From NCBI GenBank assembly GCA_946222995.1, contig CAMIOS010000010.1, forward strand, positions 1 through 64,000: a stretch of DNA of 64,000 bases, given 5' to 3'. Source of the stretch: an uncultured Enhydrobacter sp. (GTDB lineage Bacteria; Pseudomonadota; Gammaproteobacteria; Pseudomonadales; Moraxellaceae). Positions within the stretch are counted from its first letter, which is position 1. Each line of letters begins with the position of its first letter. Of the stretch, positions 44,418 to 54,172 are shown piece by piece. Position numbers and translations under genes: made by a program. A model generated the notes under the pieces. That model was not told the DNA's origin. It did no database searches and saw only the letters and a list, made by a program, of their open reading frames with translations.

Positions 44418-45131
44418 GTGTGGCTCCATAGGGCACACATACGTTGAATCCGTTAAATTAATACCTAACAACTTTGGCTAATATACACTTACGTTTTAGC
44501 CTACCGACGTTTTTCACTATACCAAATGAAAACACTTCATGATAAGTTAGCAAAGAATGAGGACAAGATTTACATTCAATGTGTCACTTTTTATTTTTTT
44601 AGTGTTATCAAAACCGTTAAAATTTTAACAGTCTGTTATGATAACTGTTTGAAAAATAATAAAAAGCCTTTGTCTAACTCGTTAAGATAGCGCTCATCCA
44701 AAATAGGTCGTTACTAATTTAACGCTAAAAAAAGAAGTAAATCTAGTTACCTCTTTTTACACCTATGACGGTGGTAATACACGATCAATTGATAACCTAT
44801 TACCTAATCATAAAATACCATATAAAATCTGAATTTAACGTATAACAACGTATGTTATGCGATACCTTGAATAGTTATTAAAAATATTTAACGATAAGTA
44901 CGAATATTAAATACTTTAGCAAAGCATGGCGATAGCATAAACTTAGTAAAATTTTGACAAGCATTTAATTAACAAACGCCTATAAAATACGCTTAGTTTA
45001 GTTAATTAATGCCAATTTTTCATAGGTAATTGGGTAAAATATGTGTTATTTATGATAAAAAAGGTAAATCATTATAACCAATGGCATCTTATGTAGCTTT
45101 TTGTTATTATTGTTAATGATTAAAACTAAAC
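44418..45131. other. Large AT-rich intergenic region upstream of the transglycosylase gene
   Basis: About 714 bases, strongly AT-rich, between the stop of the Nif3-family gene and the start of the transglycosylase gene, both on the minus strand. No ORF is supported. It holds an orphan terminator-like hairpin at 44727-44758 and a minus-strand TATAAT at 45071-45076, which together could bound an untranslated RNA. Otherwise I see nothing. Confidence 0.5.
44727..44758 (-). terminator. Orphan rho-independent terminator-like hairpin
   Basis: On the minus strand AAAAAGAGGTAA pairs with TTACTTCTTTTT around a 6-nt loop with one G-U wobble, followed by seven T. On the plus strand the same position is an A-C mismatch, so the minus strand is favoured. 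It is 374 bp past the nearest minus-strand stop. Confidence 0.6.
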
Positions 45132-45941
45132 TTAAACTGGGTTATCAATATCAATAAATTCAACAGCTAAACCAAACTGCTGGCAGATATAATTGCCTAA
45201 CGCTTTGATACCGCCTCGCTCAGTTGCATGGTGCCCACAAGCAAAGTAGTCAATACCCAGCTCTTGCGCAGCATGGGTAGTACGTTCTGACACTTCTCCA
45301 GAAATATATGCATCACAGCCGCGCATTGCTGCCTGTTCAATCATGTCTTGCGCGCCACCTGTACAAATACCAATGCGTTGTAACAAGGCATTATTACCCG
45401 ATAAGTGTAAAGGTACCCGTCCCAAGATTTGGGTTAATTGATTACTGAGATCCACCGGGGAGATCGGTAGAGTAAGATTAACAATATTGCCGACAGGCAT
45501 TTTTTCTTGTGGGTATAACGCTTCATTTAACTGCCAGCCGAGTGCTTGGGCAAGCTGGGCATTATTGCCAACAATCGGATGGGCATCCAAGGGTAAGTGA
45601 TAAGCAAGTAACGAGATGCCATGTTGCATCAATAGCCGTACCCGTTTGCCTTTCATGCCGATAAGCGGGGCAGGCTCGCCTTTCCAAAAATAGCCATGAT
45701 GTACCACGATTGCTTGAACATGGCGAGCGATGGCTTGCTCAATCAAAGCTTGGCTAGCCGTCACGCCTGTGACAATTTTGTGGATGGGCTGATCGGCATC
45801 GATTTGTAAACCGTTGGGACAATAGTCATGAAAACTCCCAACTTGCAAATACTCGTTTAACAATTCTGCCAGTTGGGTAGGGGTGATACCCGCTGTGGTG
45901 GTTTGTAAGGCGTCAGTCACACTTGTTCTTGCTTGAGTCAT
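45132..45941 (-). CDS. Nif3-like dinuclear metal-centre protein
   Basis: A Nif3/YbgI (DUF34) family protein of 269 residues; the fold binds two metal ions, and the in vivo role is not settled (annotated in places as GTP cyclohydrolase 1 type 2). Metal ligands appear in VVHHGYFWKGE, SLLAYHLPLDAH, and near the end in GHHATERGGI. SYHLPLDAHP-type and YISGEVSE motifs are typical. It lies 72 bp downstream of the large membrane-protein gene and may share its transcript. Confidence 0.92.
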   Translation of the reverse strand: MTQARTSVTDALQTTTAGITPTQLAELLNEYLQVGSFHDYCPNGLQIDADQPIHKIVTGVTASQALIEQAIARHVQAIVVHHGYFWKGEPAPLIGMKGKRVRLLMQHGISLLAYHLPLDAHPIVGNNAQLAQALGWQLNEALYPQEKMPVGNIVNLTLPISPVDLSNQLTQILGRVPLHLSGNNALLQRIGICTGGAQDMIEQAAMRGCDAYISGEVSERTTHAAQELGIDYFACGHHATERGGIKALGNYICQQFGLAVEFIDIDNPV

Positions 45942-46013
45942 CTTGTTTTTACCAGGTTGTAGGGGCGATTTGGGTGTATGAGTTAGGTGATGATATAGGT
46001 CAATTAAACGATT

Positions 46014-48383
46014 TTATTTGGGTAATTTATTGGCGGTATCACTGGGTTGTTGATTATCAGCAATTTTTTCAGCAGCTTTTTCTTTCATCGCTTGTTTTTT
46101 TTCAGCGATTTGTGTTTCGGTGAGTTTTTGCACTTTTGCCAATTTTTCGGCGGGCGTAAGTGGAGTTCGAGCCTGAGTAGGTAGGGTTTTTTCAGGCTTT
46201 TGAATGGGTTTGTCATCGTAGATGATGTTGCCATTGCTATCAATCAGCGCATATTTCATCGGCTCTTTACGCGGCATAAAAAAGTCGCTCGGCTGATTGA
46301 CAAAGTGGGATGCCACCAAACCGAATAAATGCTTCCATTCAAACACTTTGACATTGCGGGCTCGCAAAGCGGTGATCAACGCCAACGAAAAACTGACAAT
46401 TAAGTTAATCATGCCAATTACCGCCACCCCTAACAGGCTGATTAAAATAGTCACTGTATCTGGTAACTCGCCTGTGTTGGCATACACATTAAAAATGCCA
46501 TGCACAAAGTTGGCAGAAGAAAACGCAATATGACGAATATCAAGTGGCAAGCCCAAAATAAAGCCTAAGGTTGCCGTGCTGCCCAAAAAGCAACCAAAGA
46601 CAAAGTTGCTCATAATCGCACCCAAATTTCGCTCGATAAAGCCACTCAAGCGTTCAAGTTGTTGTACCTTTAAAACACGACGTAAAAAAGGGTGGTAATA
46701 AATTCGCTCACCGATTTTATTATGTACCGCTAAATTGTCATAATAGCCTGCAATAAGACCCGAAATATACAAAAATACCCCCGCGATAGCGGCATGTGGC
46801 ATAGCAAGCGAGGTAAAAGGGTTTAGCTCGTGTAACAAATGCTCAGCGGTCATGGCTGATGTTAGCGGTTTGCCAAAGCCATAAAACCACACACAAGAAA
46901 TTAGCAAAGCCATCGGCATGGCAATTGAAATATTGCCCATAATGGCAATAAACTGGGTTCTTAAGATATCAACAACCAATTCAGCAAGTTTTGAAAATTG
47001 GGTGGCTTTTCGTCCCGTCACCTCAGAGATCGTCGAGGCAATCGCTGCTGCGGTCATTGCCGGCTGTTTGGTCGCCACTGTCCCGCCGATAATATGAATC
47101 AGTACAAAACCCAGCCCATAAATCATGCTGTTCATAAAAGCGACACCAATCGGCGCTAATACCAAACTTTTACCCAAAATTTTGATACTTGCCATGATGC
47201 CAATCAAAATACCGCCCAATGCCGCTTTTTTATACATTTTGCGATAACCATCACGGTCGGTACTGATATAGTGTTCGCCCACTTTACTGGTGTTTTCAGT
47301 AACCTGACGAGATAAAAGCGCGGTATTAATCCCAAACAAATAGCGAAAACTATTACGATTATGCGAGCCTTCATATAACGTGTGAATCAGCTTAATAACT
47401 GCCCGTTTTTGTACATTTGGCTCAAATGATAGTAAAGATAATAACAGTTCAAGGCGTTCAACACTTTGGTGAAGTCGTACCAAAATATTGGTGGTACGGA
47501 TGGTAATACCTGTCTTATGGATGCGGCGGCGAATATTTTGGATAATTTGCTCAGATTGTTCAGTTAATACAAAAATTTGACTACTATCCACAGGCTGCTG
47601 CGGCAGTGCTTCTTGACTATCAAGCTGTGAATTTTCATATTGTTTGACAAACTGGTGAACTTCATGATTGAGCTCAATAAAGGTGTTTTGATTGTCCGCA
47701 GGATTAGGGAATGCCCTTAGCATATCACTACTTAAGCCAATACCGCTGATACGATTGGACAAAATGGTAATGGCTTTTAGAATATTGACTTTCATCTGGG
47801 TCAGTAATGGTACTTTAGAGGATGGCACTTTAAGCATTATAATTAGCTCAAGCCACCAACGGTCGCTCACCAACGTGACCCATTGACGGGTCTGTGGCGT
47901 AGCAAATAATTGATGAAACAAATATAATAAGTCTTTGTCATCGGGCGCAGGCGGCAACAGGCGCTGACCAACCAACGCAAAAAATTGCGTCAAAAAGCTT
48001 GAATCTTCTAGCACACCCATATCTGTATATAAGGCGACTTGGCGATAATGGCTAATTAGGGTCAAAATATAACCCGCTAAACCTTCAGCCCATACTGGGT
48101 TTTGGCGAAGCAGTCGCACAAACAACGCCATATGCTCATTGGCAACCGCTTCATCTTCCGCGCGCTCACGCAATGTATTAAGGAGTAATTTGAATAGATC
48201 AACACTGGGCTTGTCTTGCATCAGCGTAATTTGTTGTAACAGCTGTTTTAGGCGATTTTCGAGTGTCATCATCACTGTCAAACCATCGGGATTATAGGCA
48301 ACAGGCTCTAAGACAGTCGTAGCCTCATCGACAGACGTGTCTTTATTAAATCGGGTGTTGTTTTGATGATGTGATGTGGTCAA
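46014..48383 (-). CDS. Large membrane protein of the 'site-specific recombinase' (Gcr, PF10136) family
   Basis: A protein of about 789 residues matching the family named after the gonococcal gcr gene. The first half (1-345) is soluble and helical. The second half has about six or seven hydrophobic helices with conserved GKSLVLAPIGVAFMNS, FYGFGKPLTSA and NLIVSFSLAL-type segments. The last 70 residues are lysine/glutamine/alanine-rich and probably coiled. I see none of the catalytic motifs of tyrosine or serine recombinases, so the name is doubtful. The start is a TTG at 48383 (product LTTSHHQ, read with initiator Met), set by TAGAGG 6 bp upstream; the longer frame adds an aromatic stretch with no ribosome-binding site. 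Confidence 0.82.
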   Translation of the reverse strand: MTTSHHQNNTRFNKDTSVDEATTVLEPVAYNPDGLTVMMTLENRLKQLLQQITLMQDKPSVDLFKLLLNTLRERAEDEAVANEHMALFVRLLRQNPVWAEGLAGYILTLISHYRQVALYTDMGVLEDSSFLTQFFALVGQRLLPPAPDDKDLLYLFHQLFATPQTRQWVTLVSDRWWLELIIMLKVPSSKVPLLTQMKVNILKAITILSNRISGIGLSSDMLRAFPNPADNQNTFIELNHEVHQFVKQYENSQLDSQEALPQQPVDSSQIFVLTEQSEQIIQNIRRRIHKTGITIRTTNILVRLHQSVERLELLLSLLSFEPNVQKRAVIKLIHTLYEGSHNRNSFRYLFGINTALLSRQVTENTSKVGEHYISTDRDGYRKMYKKAALGGILIGIMASIKILGKSLVLAPIGVAFMNSMIYGLGFVLIHIIGGTVATKQPAMTAAAIASTISEVTGRKATQFSKLAELVVDILRTQFIAIMGNISIAMPMALLISCVWFYGFGKPLTSAMTAEHLLHELNPFTSLAMPHAAIAGVFLYISGLIAGYYDNLAVHNKIGERIYYHPFLRRVLKVQQLERLSGFIERNLGAIMSNFVFGCFLGSTATLGFILGLPLDIRHIAFSSANFVHGIFNVYANTGELPDTVTILISLLGVAVIGMINLIVSFSLALITALRARNVKVFEWKHLFGLVASHFVNQPSDFFMPRKEPMKYALIDSNGNIIYDDKPIQKPEKTLPTQARTPLTPAEKLAKVQKLTETQIAEKKQAMKEKAAEKIADNQQPSDTANKLPK

Positions 48384-48646
48384 AATAGCCTCTAGCAAAA
48401 TTAAGTAACAGCAAAAATAATGATAAAAGTGATAAAAATAACAGTTAAAGATATCCAAACTACAAAATTTAATGAAGTCTCACCCAAAAATCTACTTATT
48501 TTTTGCAACAAACTTTGTGAGAACAATTATTTTAGTCAATAACCACATTTTAACAGGCTTTTTTTTGCATTTATCGCTACAATGAACGCGGATTATTTTT
48601 GCATTGTATCGTGTTGTATTTTATTTAACAGTAATTTAAACAAACC

Positions 48647-49834
48647 ATGACCCACACTGACGACCATTATCAACAAGCACTTGCCAATGTCACGCCCAAT
48701 ACATTACAGTTTTATAAGCCTGACCCTGTTAGCCATGCCACGATTCAATCGTGGTTTTTTGCTGATTTGTTGCAATGGCAGCAGCGAAGCTGGCAATATT
48801 TGACCGAGCATTTTCCCAATTTGCCACATGCAATGCTGTTTGCGGGCAATGCAGGTACAGGTAAACGAGCCTTTGTTTACCGCTTTGTCGCTTGGGTCTT
48901 ATGCCAACAAAAAACCGTTAATCATCAACAAGTTGCCACAGCCTGCGGGCATTGCCAAAGCTGCCAATGGCTTATCGCTCAAACCCACCCCAGCTTATAC
49001 CAATTGCCAAGTATCGCAATTGCCGAAGACACAAGCCCAACAAGTCTAACAAGTAAAAAAAACAAACCCATCAGCGCTGCCAAAACCACTAAACCGATCG
49101 ATGAAGCCCCCACGCATCAGCACGCTGCGATGATCAAAATTGATGACATTCGTCAAATTCAGCCGTTTGTACAACAATCTAGTGAGGGTATACGCTTGGT
49201 TATTATTCATCAAGCCGAAGCCATGACTTTAGGGGCGAGCAATGCGCTACTTAAAACTTTAGAAGAACCTGCCGATAATGTGCTGATGTGTTTGATCAGT
49301 GACACGCCCTCCCAACTGCTCCCGACCATTCGCTCACGCCTGCAATCGGTGCCTGTCAGTTACATTACTTCACAGCAGTCATTTGACTATATCCAACGTC
49401 AGCTGCCTAATGTAACTGCAAGTGATATAGAACAGGTCAATAAACTTTCAGGATTTGCCCCCTTTGTGGCACTCGATATGCTACATGCTAATTGGTATCA
49501 GCATCGCCAAACTTGGATAAATAGTTGGCAAGCGGTACGTTCTGGGCAACGAAGCGCCTTACAAGCCAGTGATTATTGGCAAAAAACCTTAAGCCTATCG
49601 GACTTTTTATTTTTATCCAGTGCCATGCTAACCCAACTTGCCGACTATTTGGCATTTGGCGACACTGATAATACAACGGCAGGGCTTAATTTACAAAAAC
49701 TTGAGCCTTTGCCAAGCTTCATGAGTATTTTTAAGCTACAACAGATAATCGAAGAAATTTGGCAGGATAGGCGGCAACATATCCAAGACAAGTTATGCTA
49801 TGATAAACTCATTTTTGCAATGCAAACGCTTTAG
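48647..49834 (+). CDS. holB: DNA polymerase III subunit delta'
   Basis: The delta' subunit of the clamp loader. The 395 residues exceed the E. coli protein (334). The P-loop-like region reads GNAGTGKRAFV (about 66-75). The zinc module is CGHCQSCQW (about 106-114). The SRC-type segment appears as IRSRLQSV after LKTLEEPADN. A Ser/Lys/Thr/Pro-rich insertion (about 127-155) after the zinc module explains part of the extra length. The PilZ gene starts about 36 bp downstream, the conserved holB-pilZ neighbourhood of pseudomonads and relatives. Confidence 0.94.
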   Translation: MTHTDDHYQQALANVTPNTLQFYKPDPVSHATIQSWFFADLLQWQQRSWQYLTEHFPNLPHAMLFAGNAGTGKRAFVYRFVAWVLCQQKTVNHQQVATACGHCQSCQWLIAQTHPSLYQLPSIAIAEDTSPTSLTSKKNKPISAAKTTKPIDEAPTHQHAAMIKIDDIRQIQPFVQQSSEGIRLVIIHQAEAMTLGASNALLKTLEEPADNVLMCLISDTPSQLLPTIRSRLQSVPVSYITSQQSFDYIQRQLPNVTASDIEQVNKLSGFAPFVALDMLHANWYQHRQTWINSWQAVRSGQRSALQASDYWQKTLSLSDFLFLSSAMLTQLADYLAFGDTDNTTAGLNLQKLEPLPSFMSIFKLQQIIEEIWQDRRQHIQDKLCYDKLIFAMQTL

Positions 49835-49875
49835 CCTAATTTAGCAATGCCTAATGTATACAAGGGGAAATGATC

Positions 49876-50223
49876 ATGGCAATGCCTGCCCGTGGTGGGA
49901 TTAACACCATCAACTATGACACCGTTGACAAACTGTATGCCAGTTATTTACCTTTTATCCAAAACGGCGCGATTTTTATCCCCAGCAATCAGCAACAGCA
50001 ACTTGGCTCGCAAGTTTTTGTGGCAATTACCTTACCAGGTAGCAGTGAACGTATGCCGCTCAATGGTAAAGTGGTATGGATTAATCATCGCGCGCAAGGT
50101 CATCGCCCTGCGGGATTTGCCCTGCAGTTTGGCAAAGATGAAGCGGGCTTACGTATTAAAAATGAAGTCGAACGCTTACTGGCAGGGCAAAGTAACTCGG
50201 ATAAACCTACCTTTACTTTATAG
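49876..50223 (+). CDS. pilZ: PilZ-domain protein of the type IV pilus PilZ type
   Basis: A 115-residue protein resembling the original PilZ needed for type IV pilus biogenesis. It lacks the RxxxR and D/NxSxxG c-di-GMP-binding motifs of other PilZ domains, as the true PilZ also does. Conserved parts are YASYLPFIQNGAIFIPS, VFVAITLPGSSERMPLNGKVVWI and GFALQF. The ATG at 49876 was chosen because AAGGGGAA is about 8 bp upstream; an ATG two codons earlier is too close. It lies behind holB. Confidence 0.92.
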   Translation: MAMPARGGINTINYDTVDKLYASYLPFIQNGAIFIPSNQQQQLGSQVFVAITLPGSSERMPLNGKVVWINHRAQGHRPAGFALQFGKDEAGLRIKNEVERLLAGQSNSDKPTFTL

Positions 50224-50382
50224 TACTTTATAATTTTTTAAGTAATTTCGACAGACAAACTGTTAACCAAAAGAGCTTAACGATGGCGGTTTAGCTTTGG
50301 ACTAACATAAAATAGTCGCTTGTATCAATATCAAATATCGGGTAAAATATGTCACTATTTTTGCTCATCAAACCCAAGTGTT

Positions 50383-51156
50383 ATGCCAAATCCAATTTCT
50401 AATTTTCCAGTCATTACCATTGATGGTTCAAGCGGGGCAGGCAAGGGCACATTGACCGCTCGTCTTGCTAAAGCGCTGGATTATGCCATGTTAGATTCTG
50501 GGGCGTTATATCGTATCGTGGGTTTAATGGCAAATAAAGCAGGCTTATTGCAAGATGTGGATAACCACAGCCAATCAAATGACGAGCTTGCTAAACAATT
50601 AGGTAAGCTGACTCAAAGTTTAGATATTCGCTTTATACCGCATCAAAGCCAAAATGATAATCATCATAATCAACCTTTGAGTGAGCACATTGGCGTCTGG
50701 GTGAAAGGTGAGAATGTCACCCATACCATACGCACCGAGCAAGTGGGCGAATATGCGTCGAAGGTGGCGGTGTTTGGTAGCGTGCGAGATGCGTTACTTA
50801 CTTTGCAAAAAAATATGGCAGACCCCAATCATACCCAAGCCAACGGCTTAATTGCGGATGGGCGAGATATGGGAACCGTGGTTTTTCCCCATGCCAACTT
50901 AAAAATTTATTTGATCGCCTCTGCTGAGGCTAGAGCACAGCGCCGTGTCAGCCAATTAGCCAATGCAGGCAAAACAGCTGATATCGACGAAATTTTGGCG
51001 CAAATTATTGCGCGAGATGAGCGAGATAGTAGCCGTAGTGTTGCACCTGCTAAGCCTGCCGATGATGCAATTATCATTGACAGCTCAAGCTTGAGTGCTG
51101 ATGAAGTTTATGCCCAGGTTTGGCAGTTATGTCAAGAGCGAGGATTGGCCTCCTAG
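50383..51156 (+). CDS. cmk: Cytidylate kinase
   Basis: Phosphorylates CMP and dCMP. The start is the ATG at 50383 giving 257 residues (MPNPISNF...); the longer frame to 50320 has no support. The P-loop is DGSSGAGKGTLTARLA (about 13-28), followed by LDSGALYR for substrate binding, and DGRDMGTVVFP and the arginine-rich LID region. An insertion of Ser/Gln/Asn/His residues (about 85-105) lies in the middle. It is followed by rpsA, the classic cmk-rpsA-ihfB order. Confidence 0.95.
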   Translation: MPNPISNFPVITIDGSSGAGKGTLTARLAKALDYAMLDSGALYRIVGLMANKAGLLQDVDNHSQSNDELAKQLGKLTQSLDIRFIPHQSQNDNHHNQPLSEHIGVWVKGENVTHTIRTEQVGEYASKVAVFGSVRDALLTLQKNMADPNHTQANGLIADGRDMGTVVFPHANLKIYLIASAEARAQRRVSQLANAGKTADIDEILAQIIARDERDSSRSVAPAKPADDAIIIDSSSLSADEVYAQVWQLCQERGLAS

Positions 51157-51294
51157 CTCTTTGATAGAATTAAAGTCTTTTTAACCAAATTTTTTCTGAT
51201 TTTTTATAAATTAAAAACCAGTGTGCGTTTATAAAAAGTCATTATCTGAACCGTACTGTGCTGGACAGGCTACGGCTATATTAAGGTAAAATTT

Positions 51295-52968
51295 ATGATG
51301 GAATCATTTGCTGAGTTATTTGAAGCAAGCCAAGCACTTGACGTCGAACGTGGTGCCGTTATCTCTGGTCAAGTCGTAGCCATCGATAGCGATTGGATTA
51401 CCGTAGATACGGGTCTAAAATCTGAAGGTATCGTTGCGCGTGAAGAGTTCTTAAATGAGCAAGGCGAGCTTGAAGTAGCCGTTGGCGACCAAGTACAAGT
51501 CGTTGTGGATGCCGTGGATAATGGTATGGGTCAAACCCTGCTATCACGTGAAAAAGCCAAACGTGCTGAAACTTGGAATGTTCTAGAAAAACTCTACGAA
51601 AACAATGAAATCGTCACAGGTATTATCTCTGGCAAAGTCAAAGGTGGCTTTACCGTGGATATCGGCTCTGTTCGTGCTTTCTTGCCAGGTTCATTGGTCG
51701 ATACTCGCCCTGTACGTGATACGGCTCATCTTGAAGGTAAAGAGCTTGAATTTAAAGTCATTAAGCTTGACCAAAAACGTAACAATGTCGTCGTCAGCCG
51801 TCGTGCGGTGATGGAATCAGAAAATTCTGCCGAACGTGAAGCCTTATTATCTAACCTAGAAGAAGGTCAAGAAGTGATGGGCGTGGTCAAAAACTTAACC
51901 GATTACGGTGCGTTTGTTGACTTAGGCGGTATTGATGGTCTATTACATATCACTGATATGGCATGGCGTCGTATTAAACACCCATCAGAAGTGGTGGAAG
52001 TGGGTCAAGAACTAAAAGTTAAAGTATTAAAATTTGACCGTGAGCGTAACCGTGTGAGCCTAGGCTTAAAACAATTGGGCTCAGACCCATGGAGCAACGT
52101 ACTTGCCAACTATCCAAAAGGCACGAACGTTAAAGCCCGCGTTACTAACTTGACTGACTATGGCTGTTTTGCTGAAATCGCAGATGGTATTGAAGGTTTG
52201 GTTCACGTATCAGAAATGGACCACACCAACAAAAATATTCACCCATCAAAAGTGGTACAAGTGGGTGATGAAATCATGGTTCAAATCCTTGATATTGACG
52301 AAGAGCGCCGCCGTATCAGCTTAGGTATTAAACAAACCATGCCAAACCCATGGGAAGAGTTTGATAAAAACCACCAAAAAGGTGACAAAGTCTCAGGTAC
52401 CATCAAATCAATCACTGACTTTGGTATCTTCATTGGTCTAGAAGGCGGTATTGATGGACTGGTTCACTTATCTGATCTATCATGGACAGAAAGTGGTGAA
52501 GAAGCGATTCGTAATTACAACAAAGGTGATACCGTTGAAGCGGTTATTTTGTCCGTTGATGCAGAAGCCAACCGTATCAGCTTAGGTATTAAACAGCTTA
52601 ATAGCGACCCATTTAATGAATACCTCATTGCTAACGATCGTGGTGCATTGGTAAAAGGTACAGTAACTGAAGTGGATGCGAAAGGTGCAAAAGTTAAGCT
52701 AGCTGATGAAGTTGAAGGCTATCTTCGTGCGTCAGAAATCCAACAAGATAAAGTAGACGATGCGTCTACTGTGCTAAATGTGGGTGATGAAGTGGAAGCT
52801 AAAATTACCGGTGTTGACCGCAAAACTCGTGCCATTAATCTCTCAATTAAAGCCAAAGACGAAGCTGAACAGCGTGATGCCATTAAAGCATTAAGCGCAA
52901 ATACAGCGGCTGAAATTCAACCCAAAACCCTTGGTGATCTTATCAAAGAAAAACAAGGCAATCAATAA
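51295..52968 (+). CDS. rpsA: 30S ribosomal protein S1
   Basis: S1 binds mRNA on the 30S subunit and helps initiation. The 557 residues form six S1 repeats of about 70-85 residues; repeated DYGAFVDLGGIDGLLH / DYGCFAEIADGIEGLVH / DFGIFIGLEGGIDGLVH strands mark the middle ones. The N-terminus ESFAELFE is diagnostic. Two ATGs in a row follow AAGGT; the first is taken. Codon choice is visibly biased (highly expressed gene). A strong terminator follows. Confidence 0.98.
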   Translation: MMESFAELFEASQALDVERGAVISGQVVAIDSDWITVDTGLKSEGIVAREEFLNEQGELEVAVGDQVQVVVDAVDNGMGQTLLSREKAKRAETWNVLEKLYENNEIVTGIISGKVKGGFTVDIGSVRAFLPGSLVDTRPVRDTAHLEGKELEFKVIKLDQKRNNVVVSRRAVMESENSAEREALLSNLEEGQEVMGVVKNLTDYGAFVDLGGIDGLLHITDMAWRRIKHPSEVVEVGQELKVKVLKFDRERNRVSLGLKQLGSDPWSNVLANYPKGTNVKARVTNLTDYGCFAEIADGIEGLVHVSEMDHTNKNIHPSKVVQVGDEIMVQILDIDEERRRISLGIKQTMPNPWEEFDKNHQKGDKVSGTIKSITDFGIFIGLEGGIDGLVHLSDLSWTESGEEAIRNYNKGDTVEAVILSVDAEANRISLGIKQLNSDPFNEYLIANDRGALVKGTVTEVDAKGAKVKLADEVEGYLRASEIQQDKVDDASTVLNVGDEVEAKITGVDRKTRAINLSIKAKDEAEQRDAIKALSANTAAEIQPKTLGDLIKEKQGNQ

Positions 52969-52983
52969 TCTTGGTAGTTTAAT

Positions 52984-53013
52984 AAAAAAAGTAGCCCAAT
53001 GGCTACTTTTTTT
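52984..53013 (+). terminator. Rho-independent terminator after rpsA
   Basis: GTAGCC (52991-52996) pairs with GGCTAC (53001-53006) around CAAT, preceded by seven A and followed by a T-run. It starts 16 bp after the rpsA stop. Confidence 0.9.
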
Positions 53014-53327
53014 ATTTATATAGAGTTTTTACAAAAATAAGTTTATAATTGATTGTTAAGATTTTGATAATCCTCAAAAGAAATAACTAAAGGTAGTAAA
53101 CACAAGATGAAATTTAGCTAAGTTTAATTATATTTTTGTTATAATATGATAATAAAAGTAATTAAATGTGAATTATATTAGATAACATTAGTTATACATA
53201 AACTTTACTAGGGTTTTTCGCTAAACCCTACAGTTATTAGAGAAGGTTATTACTTTTATCATGTTGGCTATTATTTTAATTGTTAGTTCAGTTACTAGAG
53301 TTAGATAGGCTGTAATATCGAGGTTGT
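53014..53327. other. AT-rich intergenic region upstream of ihfB
   Basis: About 314 AT-rich bases between the rpsA terminator and ihfB. It should hold the ihfB promoter. TATAAT at 53140-53145 is a possible -10 but lacks a matching -35. AT-rich tracts could be IHF sites for autoregulation; this is speculation. No gene seen. Confidence 0.4.
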
Positions 53328-53624
53328 ATGGAAAAAATATTGAACAAATCTGACCTGATTACTAAATTATCAATCAAATTCGATAATTTACCAGAAAAGC
53401 TCGTTGAAGAAGCGACCAAGCAGATTATCGACTTAATGGTAGATACCTTAGCCAATGACGGACGAGTCGAGGTACGAGGTTTTGGCAGTTTTAGTTTGCA
53501 TCATAGAGCGCCACGTTTGGCGCGTAATCCAAAAACAGGTCAAAAGGTCGAAGTAAAAGCCACGGCAATACCTCACTTTAAACCGGGTAAGGCATTACGA
53601 GAGGCAGTTAATCATTCAATCTAA
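53328..53624 (+). CDS. ihfB: Integration host factor subunit beta
   Basis: IHF-beta bends DNA with IHF-alpha. The 98 residues are typical. The start MEKILNKSDLITKL, the EVRGFGSFSLHHRAPRLARNP arm region with the conserved ARNPKTG intercalating proline, and HFKPGKALREAV at the C-terminus identify it. It lies in the usual place behind rpsA, separated by a terminator, and is followed by its own terminator. Confidence 0.96.
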   Translation: MEKILNKSDLITKLSIKFDNLPEKLVEEATKQIIDLMVDTLANDGRVEVRGFGSFSLHHRAPRLARNPKTGQKVEVKATAIPHFKPGKALREAVNHSI

Positions 53625-53698
53625 CCCCAATAATTTACGGTTGTCATCTTGCCAATTAATAGGTCGCGTGGACAACAGAGTAAATTTAGAATTTTATT

Positions 53699-53729
53699 AA
53701 AAGGCAGGATACACTTTCTGCCTTTTTTT
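53699..53729 (+). terminator. Rho-independent terminator after ihfB
   Basis: AAAAGGCAG (53699-53707) pairs with CTGCCTTTT (53718-53726) around a 10-nt loop and is followed by T residues. Confidence 0.82.
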
Positions 53730-53782
53730 ACGAAAAAATGTATAATATCATGCAATTATTATAACTTTATTAGGCGGTGTGT

Positions 53783-54148
53783 ATGCGTTATTTAGTAGCT
53801 ATTTTATTATTCATCGTATTTGGTTATTCTTTAATGTTAGTCATTATCAATAACCAACAGGTGGATGTCAATTTGCTATTTAGCAATGTGCCACAAATGA
53901 ATTTAGGTTTGTTGATTATTATTTGTATTACGCTAGGAATTATTGCAGGTATCTTACTTGCGTTGATGCTGTTTAGGGTATTACAGATGAAGCTTGAAAA
54001 TCAGCGGATAAATAAAGAGTTGGTTCAAACGCGAGATAAACTGATGCAAACTCAACATCAGCTTGAAAAACATTTAAGCCAAGTACAAAATGATGGCTTG
54101 TCTTTAGAGGCACTAAAACGCACAAATTCAAATTTGCCACCCGTATAA
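53783..54148 (+). CDS. lapA: LapA-domain inner-membrane protein
   Basis: A small inner-membrane protein of the lipopolysaccharide assembly protein A family. The 121 residues have two helices (about 3-22 and 40-62) and a C-terminal coiled coil (about 65-105) rich in Gln, Lys and Leu. The ATG at 53783 follows AGGCGG; a GTG two codons upstream is possible. In E. coli lapA is followed by lapB and pyrF; here pyrF follows directly after 24 bp. Confidence 0.82.
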   Translation: MRYLVAILLFIVFGYSLMLVIINNQQVDVNLLFSNVPQMNLGLLIIICITLGIIAGILLALMLFRVLQMKLENQRINKELVQTRDKLMQTQHQLEKHLSQVQNDGLSLEALKRTNSNLPPV

Positions 54149-54172
54149 AAAATTATAAAAAGGATTTTGATA

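Noticed and set aside
44954..44986. TTGACA followed by TATAAA as a plus-strand promoter
   Set aside because: The spacing is 21 bp, outside the workable range, and no plus-strand gene follows.
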